DNA of 64,000 nt from the NCBI RefSeq assembly GCF_036588685.1, contig NC_086386.1, positions 18,062,931 to 18,126,930 on the forward strand, written 5' to 3'. The DNA comes from Mytilus trossulus (lineage: Eukaryota > Mollusca > Bivalvia > Mytilida > Mytilidae). Each line of letters begins with the position of its first letter. Position 1 is the stretch's first letter. Under the pieces are notes generated by a model. It saw only the letters and a list, made by a program, of their open reading frames with translations. It searched no databases and was not told the origin of the DNA. This document shows, piece by piece, positions 1 through 10,463 of this stretch. The position numbers were made by a program, and so were the translations under genes.

Positions 1-148
1 TTAATGTGTTATTCAAAGGTCAAATTGTTTCATTTGTATACCCTATGCGACGTGATAAACAGAAGTTCCATATCATTTATTTAATTTAAATCCGATACTT
101 GGAGGGGACATGACATACGGATAATTACATTGTATGTTTTGCTTTTAG

Positions 149-430
149 AATTTTGAATGGCAATTTCGCCGCGAGCGAATTAGAGATATTCTTACAATTC
201 CAAGTGTAAAATCCTACAGCCAAAAGTGTTTACAGATAGCGTGGTTTATGAACATTCAAGATCCACCCATGACCCTTTTATGGCCAGCTGATGTGAAAAG
301 GGGTGATATAACAGCAACTTTTAGATTTTTTACGAGAAGCGGAACGATCTTACAACATGAGGTGTGGCCGGCCTTACTGCTGACTAGTGATGGTCCGATG
401 ATGACAAAAGGGGTGGCTCAGTTCAAATAA
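149..430 (+). CDS. MIEAP-like gene A, 3' terminal coding exon (partial)
   Basis: This is the last coding exon of a gene whose upstream exons lie outside the window. A TTTTAG acceptor ends at 148, the exon opens in phase 0 (N-F-E-W...) and runs 94 codons to TAA at 428-430. It carries the family signature: a C-x-x-I-A-W-F-M core, QDPPM-T-LLWP, HEVWPALLL, then a KGVAQFK tail. By similarity in arrangement to the C-terminal domain of mitochondria-eating protein (MIEAP/SPATA18, a mitochondrial quality-control factor) I infer a MIEAP-like protein. The KGVAQ tail groups it with genes B and C. It is the only family member here on the + strand, so it converges on gene B. An AATAAA at 426-431 overlaps the stop codon and may or may not be the polyadenylation signal. 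Function in this animal is unknown. Confidence 0.75.
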   Translation, partial: NFEWQFRRERIRDILTIPSVKSYSQKCLQIAWFMNIQDPPMTLLWPADVKRGDITATFRFFTRSGTILQHEVWPALLLTSDGPMMTKGVAQFK

Positions 431-2481
431 AAATGGATTTATTTTTGCTGGTAACATGTCTATTTTCGTCAGTGATATATGACAGAACAAAAGAAAATAC
501 TATACATTCATAGATGAAGTCAGTTACTGTCTTGAAATATGTGACTGTCAGTGGATACAGACAAATCTTACTGCTAACAAAGCCCATGTTCTTAACAGAG
601 AAGCAGCACATACCCATTTTTATTTTTTTAGACTTATGCATAACTGTTAACTTATATTGCTTCAATAGGCCCCCTTTCCTTAAGAATAGGTCATTAGATA
701 TTCTCTACATTAAATAATACGCGGTTTCAAAATTGCTAAAAAGGTAGTTTTTAAGCTAATTGTTATTTAAGTCTGGCAGTAAACGCATCTGTATATCAAT
801 ACATGTATTAGCTGTTCTCTGCTATTGACTCTTTTTACAAAAAATCGTTCGGGTAAAATCAGTAGCAAGCCCTGAATATTTTTTTAACTTATAGTTACAA
901 AATGGATGCTGGTTCGTTTTATTCATTAGTAAGAAAAAATATTTATGTGTGCGAGTAAGAAACATGTCTATCTGTAGACTGTAGATACGTGATTTAGTTA
1001 TTGATTTATGTTTTCATTGATCTCTTTTATTTTGCTGTCTCATTTCTCAAATCTTTGAAATCGTTTATCACATTAAATTTTCACTCTGCACAATGCATAA
1101 GTACAAAGCAGAGTCCAAACTTATATCACATTTGTATGTCTTCATCCGCAATAAACATGCAATAGTTGTCACTGGACATTAAAAAGTCATCAATCCTAAG
1201 TCCACTGCATAACATCTCTTTCATAGTTTATTAATTGTAAAAAGGGTTTGAGGAAGAATGTAAGAATACGAACAATGATATAGATGTTTTCATTGAGCCA
1301 ACATTCATGCAAATGTGTTTGTGATTATTTCATGTCATTATGTCTCTACTTACATTCTACTTTATATTATGCTTCTTCCTGACCTTGATATTTCTAACCT
1401 ATTAAATGGATTTTTCTTCAGTCTGTAAGGATATTTTTTACCATACGGTCCACAAAATACGGTGAAACTGCTTTCGTTTTGACTAATTTGTTTTTAACTG
1501 TTTGAAAACAACTTATTGTTATATCAAATTCATGTTAATAAACGATTATTGGGTGTTTATAGTGAGTGCTACACGTAATGAAGCCAATTTGTGACTTCAC
1601 GTATCCTTTAATCTATTTTGACCGATAGTTCGTTTGAGTAAAGGTAACAATGATAGGTTGATATATTTGATTAAAAGAGTGTATATCAATTTGGTAATTC
1701 CTAATTTAAAGCAATTCTTAAATGTTTCCTTGTTATTTGTCATCATGAAAATCATTTTGCAACAGATCTAATTTGTTGCTTTTCTTGTATTCTTTATGTT
1801 TCTGTTTGTTCTAGATCTACTAGTAATGTGAAGTACAATTAACTCCATTGGAGTGTATACCAGCTATCATATGTTATTAGCAGGTAAAGTAATTAGAGCT
1901 TGCTTTCAGAAAATGATAGCATTTTTACGGTATTATTTGTAATTGTCAAGCTTTGACTTTTGTTTTGTTGTTTATCATAACGTAAAAGACAGAGGTTTTT
2001 TTTTGTACTGAATTTTTATGTGTCCTTTTCTTTCTTTAATCTAATGATTGAGATTGAAAAGAGAGGAGGTTGAGATTTTATTGTATCTTCGCATCAAACT
2101 TTAATGGATCCTACCGTTTTTTATTTCATTTGGAGAATTTTTTGTTGATTTTACATTTATGATGTCTCAAATAAAATTTATTTATGTTTTAGACATGGTA
2201 CTATTGTAGCTTGATATTATGTTTGGACACATGTCTATTGTTGAGACTATAGGTTAACATCATGATGTTTTGTCGTGTGTTGCTGACGAACTAATGTATA
2301 ACACCCTAGCATATTCTTCAATTGATATTTATATCGACCAACATTGTTATTTAAAAATGTTTAAAAGTGATTTTAAAAATAATGAAATGCACATCAATGT
2401 GAGAAAATATGCAAATTATTTGAAAGAAACATGCATAAATAATATAATTTCAAATTTTTAATGGCAATGCAATAAATGGAA
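431..2481. other. AT-rich convergent intergenic spacer
   Basis: About 2 kb separates the 3' ends of genes A and B. I see no exon with a family signature, no RNA gene and no clear mobile element. The short open frames here have no recognisable content. Confidence 0.5.
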
Positions 2482-5400
2482 TTAATTCCTAAATTTTGCT
2501 ACGCCTTTAACCACCATAGGACCATCTTTGTACAACAGAAGTGCTGGCCAAACTTCATGATCAAGGACTGTTCCTGTTGCAGTGTAGTATCGGAAAATGT
2601 CTGTTAAATTTTCCTGTGAAACCATATCTGGCCATAACAGTACCATTGATGGGTCTTGAACATTCATAAGCCATGTTAATTCTATGCATCTTTCTGTGTA
2701 TTTTTTCACTGATGATAATTTTGTTATATTTGCTGTAACTTTACTACTTGGAAAGGCGTGGACCATGAAATTCTATAAAAGAAGAGTTCATGTTAAACAA
2801 TTATGTAAATAATCCTTGCAAAAATACCATTTTGGAATCACAATATTTGCTTTGTGAATTACTTTACCATTTAAAAAAAAATGATTCCAACAACAACATA
2901 TGATTGTTAAATAAATATAAGAAGATGTGGTATGTGTGCCAATTAGACTACTCTCCATCCAAATCACAGTTTATAAAAGTAAACCGTTAATGTCTTTATC
3001 ATTAAAATTATCTTTTTTTTAAATCCTCTAATAAAATATTTTTTTCTTGCGAAACGCTTAAAATATATAAATATATAAAGAGAAAAAAAAAGATTTTTTT
3101 GCAGATTTTTCTTCAACTGGTATTAAATGTCTTTGACAATTAAATATAAATATAAATAGTGCATGCATATCAAAATGTGCAACATTGCATATTACCTTTT
3201 GTAGAGCAGGAACACTTAGATCAGCGGTATCCTTTATACAGATCAATGCATACTGTCCAAGTGTCTTGTCATGTCGAAATGGATCGTTTGAATCTGTCTG
3301 TAAAACAGTTACACATAATATTAACAACTCAACTGTGGTTTACTTATTCTAAATGAATACAATGTGTTTTTAAAAATATACAATGCTAGGCATTGATTAC
3401 TGTACATCAAACAGATTTATGAATGTTTAAATGAACTTCTGTCGCTTTTTTTCGGATTTAATATGCATGTTTTGTTAGTAGCTATATAACGTTCTATTAA
3501 TTAAGTAGGAGTCAAACAATAAATACCTGAACCTTAAAGGGAAACAAAGAAAGCATGAAGCAGAAAGAGTTCGTCAGTAGTTGTCGATTTTTGGTGTGGT
3601 TTACCAAGTGTTTCTGGTTTTTTGTTTTTTTCTATAATGATAAGTCAGTTGGTTTAACTGTTTGCATCGTTTTACGCTATTCATTTTGGTGCCTTTTATA
3701 GCTTGCCGTTTGATGTGAGCCTAGGCCGTGTTGAATGCCGTACTTTGTCCTTAACTTGTTTCCTTTTTATAGATTGTGACTTCAAATGACAGTTATCTGA
3801 TTGGCTCTCATACCATGTCTTCTTAAGTCTATGGATATTAAAAACGCTTTCCCTTTTAGAAAGATGGAAAACAAAATGAATAGAACTATTGATCTACAAA
3901 AAAACATACCTCCTGCTGTCTATCACTACAGGGATCTAGCATCATTTCTCTTGTTTGATGTGCAATTCTCTCTAGTTGTGTATCCACGTGTTTAGACGAA
4001 TATTCAAATGTTGCCTAAAACAGAATAAAAGTTTGCCCGGATGTATATGTAGTATATATTCATTTATAGTTACAACTTCTAATCAGTGTTATTTTAAAAT
4101 ATTGCATGGTAGCAAATTACTTTGATTGTTTTACATTGTGTTTCCAATATAGGGTAAATATTAATGTTCCTGAGAATTGCATGTGTAGAAAATTGATTCA
4201 GATGAAGGAAGTTTAATTATTTATTAGCTCAGCCTGTATAGAATAAGAAACTTAAAGTATATATATTACATGCTAGTAGGTAACAAACAAAAGTGATGAA
4301 AAAAATCAAAACCGAACCAAAATGGTAGTAGTAGTTTTAATATTCTAAAGCAAAACAATAACCAAGTTGATATTTCATATATTAAGATGCCATGTTGTAA
4401 TAATAAAAGCAATAATTAAGAATAACACGTTCTATAAATGATTCCTCTGCCATTACCGATATAATTCATGACAAATTCTTCAAATTTTTTGACAAAAGAA
4501 ATAAAATTATCATTATAGTAAAACATTGTTTACCTTAAGTATAGTAGCCAAATCAAGAATGCATCTTTTTTCTGTATGATGTTCTTGTCTGTAGAATTTA
4601 GTAAGCTCCTCGCATGCATCAGTCCAAAGATCGTCATATAAATTGCTGAATCTTTCTGCTATCTTACTTGGTCTATTTATATCACTGAGATCCGTGATGT
4701 TTGGGTTGTTGTCATGAAGAGCTTTGCTTGCTTGTTCGCCACGCCTAAAATATTTGACATGTTTTAATAATTTAAGGGTATTAGCAGTAACATTAATATT
4801 TCAATTGGAAGAATTTGTTTCTTTACGACTCAATTCACGTTGACGTTTATGTAATTAATGCACTTGAAAATAATAGTGCAAATTTCAGGTTAAAATTTTT
4901 GGTCAAGGTAGTTTTAGATGAAGGTGAAGTCCAAACAACTTAAAACTTAGTATAGATGTTCCCTATGATATGATCTTTCCAATTATGCAAAAATTAATTT
5001 CACGGTCACCACTTAACATAGAAAATGATAGTAGGAGTGAGCATCCGTGTACTATGGACACGTTCTTGTTTGTTTTTGAGTTTACTTGAATTTAGTCTTT
5101 CGAATTTAAACGAATTTTAATCTCATGACAAGAAATTGTTTTACCGTCTTTTTTATTAAAGGTATTGATATTAAGAAAATAGAATTATGAATGTATTAAA
5201 AATGATGTTGTTTATGGAAATTAAAAATTTTCCACGTAGAACCCCAATTGATGTTACTAAGGTTTTTTTGTTTCGGGATTTTCTTCGTATCATGAATATA
5301 TAAGAAAACACGAATACGCAATTTTATTCTATCTTTTGAAATGGCTATTGTTTATACCGTTTAAATTCTTCTTGTTGTTCCAGCCTTTCAGATGCAATTA

Positions 5401-7549
5401 CTTCTGGGTCCGGCAAAATGGTTTCCTCTATGTTTGTATCTTCCAATTTATCTAAAGCGAGACGCAGTTGTGATCTGAGTTCTTCATCCATAACACCTTG
5501 TTGTTTTCCTGCATCATGATTATTTCTATGGGAATGTGAGGCATACACATCTGGAGTCTCCTGTTGTCTTGTCTGTGTCTCATTGTTATAGTTGTTTCTG
5601 TCATTATGTGTTGTATTTACATACTGTACCATTTGTGGCGACATATATCTTGTCTCGTCGGTCAACCTTGACGGTGCTTCGTCAATCTTGCCTAACCTAG
5701 TGTCAAGTTGATTTTCTTGTTTTACGTTTTGCTGATTGGTCAGTTTTGAATAAGAAGCTTCCTTTTCAACTTGCCGCATCTGCATCAAAATTCTTGCAAG
5801 GATTTATGCATGTACAGATTTTGTAATTATTATTTTTATGAAATTTGATATTTTTTTTTTAATTTGATAGCAAATTTCAATCGTAAACTAATGGTTGTTA
5901 GAAAGTTCATAAATAAATGATTCGAATAGTTTGAAAAAAATTTAACACTAGATAAACATTTGGCCAAACAATAAAGGTAAGATAACCATAATGTAGTTGA
6001 CTGTTTGAAGATGTCACTTTGTTACTTGATATAAATAAATATTTTTTGGTTTATCTAGATATAGACGGTGTGTTAAAATATACATACGATATCGGAATAC
6101 ACTCGATTGAATCCCATAAATTCATTATTAGCATCTTTGATGTATCTTGATACCCTACTCCAATCTTCTCCTTCAGCAACGTTGGTAATTTCACGTAACC
6201 ATTTGGACTGTACCTGTGAATAATCATGATATTTTCTATATTCATTAGATATATATTATTTAGAAATTCATTTGTTCTTTAGGTAATATGTACAAAAAAA
6301 AGAAAAACCAAAAAAACTGAATTTTCGAACCAGTTTCATAGTTGTTACATATATGTTCTTATAATAAGAAATTCAATGACCTTTTAAGGAAAGTATGGAT
6401 ATGATTATATATCAAGCAAAACTATAAATTGTAAGACACGATTATGTGAATAAATATTTGTAGAAAAAAAAGCATGGACATTGGTTTTGATAACAGTGAA
6501 TTTAATAGACAAAATTTACATAGCCATCACAATATTCTCTTTTTTTCATTATAAAGCTCATCATTGTTCCATGTTTCGTATATGTTATGAAGCATTGTCC
6601 GTTTTATCATGATGAGTTGCAAAAAACAATTATAACTTGTAATTAACTGATCAGTGCTTTTACAAGAAACATCAGAAACATGGATTACTATAATAAAACA
6701 TACATTTATAAAACCTCTTTGTCTAAAGAATTCGTCAACGTAAGAAATACTCCTTCTAGCAACAATAGCATCACTATGTGACGGATGTTCCTCTACATAG
6801 GGATCTTCAAATAGGAGATTGCATTTTGTTAAAAAATTGTCAAGTTTTTGAATATCCTGAAATGCCTGCAAAGATAAGTATAGTTATTTATTTAGTGTCA
6901 ATTTCAAATACGAAGAATAATAATAAACTTATACATATACACCTTATGCATAGAATATCTTAGCTGTATTTTGCAAAACTTTTAGGAATTTTGGTCCTCG
7001 ATGTTCTTCAACTTGGTACTTTGTTTGGCCTGGGGTTTTTTTCAACTTTTTCGGATTCGAGCGTCACTGATGAGTCTTTTTCAGACGAAACGGGCGTCAG
7101 GCGTATATACCAAATTTAGTCTTGGTATCTATGATAAGTTTATATACATGTAATCTATCAGTGTAAAGTTGTTTTCGAATCGCTTCATTGGTTGATAGTG
7201 TCTGATTTTTTCAATGCTTTAATGACTTCTTGTTTCTGAATTTACCTTGAAGTTCTTTTTTGTTACACTTATTTGCAAATAAAAGAGTGGATTCTTCTTT
7301 TATATGTATAGGTTTCTTGATAAAATACTTTCATTTCCATTCTTGATCCTCAATCCAAAAAATAAGATATTTGAACTTAACTAGTGGGTATTTTACTATT
7401 GTAAATTTAAGGTAATAGAATATATATATATTTTAATTTAATTATAATACTTATCTATAAAATATCTATTGTTATTTACGAAGAAATGTTGTGAACCCAA
7501 GGATGGGATTAGAATAAATTTTACATACCTGATGTGTCGGTTCGATCAT
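2482..7549 (-). CDS. MIEAP-like gene B, complete, 8 coding exons
   Basis: Coding exons in order of transcription are 7529-7549, 6704-6865, 6088-6213, 5358-5779, 4534-4744, 3910-4014, 3196-3297 and 2482-2772. All have GT-AG borders and the frame is continuous for 479 residues. The first exon encodes only MIEPTHQ. Exons 2-3 are helical and acidic (KLDNFLTKCNLLFEDP). Exon 4 is a long polar linker rich in Q, N, E and T that ends in E/Q/R-rich helix. Exon 5 carries NRPSKIAERFSNLYDDLWTD. The last exon carries CIELTWLMNVQDPSM, HEVWPALLL and KGVAKFRN. In the MIEAP/SPATA18 family the C-terminal domain is linked to mitochondrial quality control; I infer membership from this signature and from the order N-terminal helices, linker or coiled coil, C-terminal domain. 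Intron 1 holds a hammerhead repeat on the opposite strand. The specific role is unknown. Confidence 0.78.
3590..3825 (+). repeat. Dispersed repeat R1, degenerate copy
   Basis: This lies in an intron of gene B. It follows the R1 layout seen best at 16855-17125: TTGTCG, a T-rich block with TTTTT, GGxGCCTTTTATAGCT, a GTACTT block, then a terminus like TCTCATACCATGTCTTCTT. It is clearly diverged from the other copies. Confidence 0.5.
4882..5075 (+). repeat. Dispersed repeat R5, copy 1
   Basis: This shares an ordered set of blocks with 8730-8935: GGTTAAA-TTTTTGGTCAAGGT, a GATGAAG block, GTTC-CTATGATATGATCTTTC, and CCACT-AACATAGAA-ACGATAGT. It is non-coding and lies in the intron between exons 4 and 5 of gene B. 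Confidence 0.55.
6965..7145 (+). repeat. Hammerhead-bearing dispersed repeat, copy 1
   Basis: The unit starts near TTTTGCAAAACTTTTAGGAA, runs through GGTCCTCGATGTTCTTCAAC, contains the ribozyme core at 7061-7104 and ends near TTTAGTCTTGGTATCTATGA. The same unit occurs at 60715-60880 and, reversed, near 8465-8605. It sits in intron 1 of gene B, antisense to the gene. Confidence 0.7.
7061..7104 (+). ncRNA. Hammerhead ribozyme, minimal type I
   Basis: The core is complete: CTGATGA at 7067-7073, stem II GTC/GAC closing a T-rich loop, GAAA at 7088-7091, and the cleavage triplet GTC at 7096-7098. Stem I pairs GCGTCA with AGGCGT, with wobbles and one terminal mismatch. Stem III is only two or three pairs across CGGGCG. 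Such short stem III hammerheads are known from Penelope-like elements and animal retrozymes and usually act as dimers. Self-cleavage is inferred, not shown. Confidence 0.75.
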
Positions 7550-8487
7550 TTTGTTAAGTTTTGTGATTTACCCGCCATAATTACATAGAGAAAATTGATA
7601 GTACTAGACACATTGAATTAAAGAACGAATCTACTGATCTATTCAAGTAGATCAACAGTTATCTATTGTGGAGAGTTCAAATCAATATTTGTAACAACAG
7701 AAAGTTTTAATGGTTGTTGATTTACTATAACAATTCAATCTAAAGAAAACCATAAGTCGACATTTTTGACAATGCACATTGTCAAACAGTCTGTATAATG
7801 TAGTCTTATATTCCAAATATTTTAATTTATATTTGTATATGTATATTGTATTGCATTTTTAGATTAGTGTTATAAAACATGTATATTTATATATATATAT
7901 ATAATATGTGTAATGTTCTCATAGATTCAAGACATACATACTACATTTGTCTTCATCGAAAGCTTCTGGGTTTTTTTTTTTAATGTTTCCCTATAGTTTT
8001 ACCTGTTTCACCATATTTTTTTATATATAGATTTAATCCTTCAATGAAATAGGTTTTTGTCTGCTTAGAATACTCAGTTCTGTGTATTTATATTTATATA
8101 TACAAGTTGATGTTTGAATACATTGAATGTATTGTTTTTCAAGCTAATGACAGAGGGGAAATTATGTACTTCTTAAATTAAAAATTAAATAATAACTTTT
8201 ATAACTATAACAGCTGTGGAACAACTCCCAATTATCAAGACAAGGTTGTTGGTTTTTTTTATCTTCATAACACATGGTTGTGAACGTTGTAAAACCATAT
8301 TCATCATTAATGTTTCCATTTTTCAAATTAGTTTTACACCATTTGACTTTGGTGGATAGTTGTCTCATTGGCAATCGAATCAAATCTCTTCATTTTGATA
8401 TTAGAATTTTTGGAGTATTCATTTGAGTTGTCATGTATAATCTAAATAGTTAGATAGTTATCAAAGATACCTGGATTATAATTTAGT

Positions 8488-8531
8488 ACGCAAGACGCGC
8501 GTTTCGTCTAGACAAGACTCATCAGTGACGC
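8488..8531 (-). ncRNA. Hammerhead ribozyme, inverted copy
   Basis: Read on the - strand, this has GCGTCA (stem I), CTGATGA at 8525-8519, a GTC/GAC stem II with loop, GAAA at 8505-8502, and the GTC triplet at 8496-8494 followed by TTGCGT, which pairs back to stem I. Stem III is a two- to three-pair helix within CGCGCG. All invariant core bases are present. The surrounding unit (about 8465-8605) matches the repeat at 60715-60880 in reverse. Confidence 0.75.
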
Positions 8532-8729
8532 TCATATCAAAATATTTATAAAGCCAAACAAGTACTAAGTTGAAGAGCAATGAGGATCCAAAATTCCAAT
8601 TGTGCCAAATACTGCTAAAGTAATCAATGTGAAACACTTTGGTAAGCCATGTTTATGTTCCACATACGATAGTTGAGGGACATTGTGTTTTCTGGTCTGT
8701 TTTGGTCTGTTCGTTCGTCCGTCTGTCCC

Positions 8730-8935
8730 GCTTTAGGTTAAAGTTTTTGGTCAAGGTTGTTTTTGATGAAGTTTAAGTCAAATCAAGTTGAAACGTAGTA
8801 CACATGTTCTCTATGATATGATCTTTCTTATTTTAATGCCATATAAGATTTTTACCCCAATTTTACAGTCCACTGAACATAGAATACGATAGTGCGAGTG
8901 GGGTATCCGGGTATTGGCGACACATTCTTTTGGTA
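8730..8935 (+). repeat. Dispersed repeat R5, copy 2
   Basis: This carries the same ordered blocks as 4882-5075, ending in a GATAGTGCGAGTGGGGTATCC block. It is non-coding and its class is not recognised. Confidence 0.55.
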
Positions 8936-9187
8936 TCATGTTTTATTCACATGTTATTATCGCGTGTCTTAAGGGTAGAACTTATGTCTCCGGCATTTAA
9001 TAAAAATTACGATTTGAAAGAAAATAAATTTGGTCAACTAATTGTCGTGTGAATCTTATATAGATATGTGTTAATTTTTAATAAAGAAATATGTCAGGAT
9101 TTGTTGTGGCTGACTCTACATTATGGTTTACATGAAATATCACTGATATAGCCATATTTTGTAAATATACTGTTTATGAAAAAAATA

Positions 9188-9245
9188 TCCCGAGCGCCAC
9201 TGATGATTTTTTTTAGACCAAATGCGCATCTGGTTTTGTTTACTA
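9188..9245 (+). repeat. Decayed hammerhead repeat fragment
   Basis: CTGATGA is retained in GCGCCACTGATGA, but GAAA has become CAAA and the stem II partner is eroded. It therefore looks like an inactive relative of the intact ribozyme units. Confidence 0.45.
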
Positions 9246-9599
9246 GCTATATATAGGCTGGTGTCAATTTATCTTCTTGGTAAAACTCATGGAAGAGTAT
9301 GAATATTTCTAGGCAAAAGTAGTTTTCTTATGTTTATATCTCATAAGAAGATACCAATTAAAGGAAAAAGAAACAAAACTTGAAAAGCTTAAGTTAGAGG
9401 CAACAGTAGTTTCCTATATTCAAATATCATTGATCCATCGAAGACACAACTCAAGGTAAAATAAAAATAAAATCAGCAAAAAAAGCGAGACAAGGTGTTT
9501 CAACCGGGTAAGCATACCCTGTTTTAATCAATTGAGAAGACAAGAATCATGATAAAAAAATGATAGAACGAATTGCATATGGATGATCGTAAAACATAT

Positions 9600-9770
9600 G
9601 TAAAATAAAGGCAACAGTAGTATACCGCTGTTCAAAATTCATAAATCGATTGCGATAAAAACAAATCCGGGTTACAAATTTAAACTGGGTGAAACGCATC
9701 AAATATAAGAGAACTACGACACAACAGAAACACAACATGTAACAATTTCTGTCGTTTTTGTCAGACCTCT
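9600..9770 (+). repeat. Dispersed repeat R3, copy 1
   Basis: Blocks shared with 11263-11405 and 51590-51780 are GGCAACAGTAGTATACCGCTG, TTCAAAA...CATAAAT, AAATCCGGGTTACAAA and AACAGAAACAC. It is non-coding and its class is unknown. Confidence 0.55.
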
Positions 9771-10463
9771 GTTATAGCAGTATAGAACCAGCACCACAGT
9801 CCTGTAAACGAAGTCCGTATAATGTGAACATGCAAGAGAGTGTCGTTTTAATAGAAATGTAAACATGTATACGATGATTTAAAATTAAACTGATTGATTA
9901 TAACTGCTTATAAAAGGGAAGTTCACAATTGTAAAGTTTTTTTCACCATGTCTTTTATTTTATAGATTACAGTTTGACGTCGAATATCTTACCACCCTTT
10001 ATGTCCAATTTCTACTTTTCTTGTCCGACAATACATATCACAATTGATACAGCATAAATTGGTATCAGAAAAAAACAATATATGTATTGTATGTGACGGT
10101 TTTGTGAAACAAATCACCAATGAAACCAAGGTTTTAATTTTATACGCCAACAAAATGTTGATGTATGTAGTGGTAAATAAGTGGAATGACAATCACTATT
10201 CGTACTTTAATTCCTTACGATCATGTAAAATGTCTGAACAATAAACGTACAATTATGTCAACATACATGGTAATGTGGATAAATAAATAAAAAAGTAGTT
10301 ATGTTTAGAATAAATATCTTTAGGGCAATTTTCATTTATCATGAGTTTCCGTAAATACACAGTAGAGTATCCGTGCTTAAAATTTGCTAACAACCCCTGA
10401 CAGCATTTCTCACTCCATAATTGTCAAAATAGTTTGATAGTAAGTAGATCTATTTCGATCAGT

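Larger units (their letters stand above)
7550..10463. other. Intergenic spacer between genes B and C, repeat-rich
   Basis: This spacer contains the upstream region of gene B, an R1 terminus (8300-8385), an inverted hammerhead unit, R5 and R3 copies and a decayed hammerhead. I see no family exon or other credible gene. The promoter of gene B should lie just above 7549, but no TATA-type site stands out in this AT-rich DNA. Confidence 0.45.
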
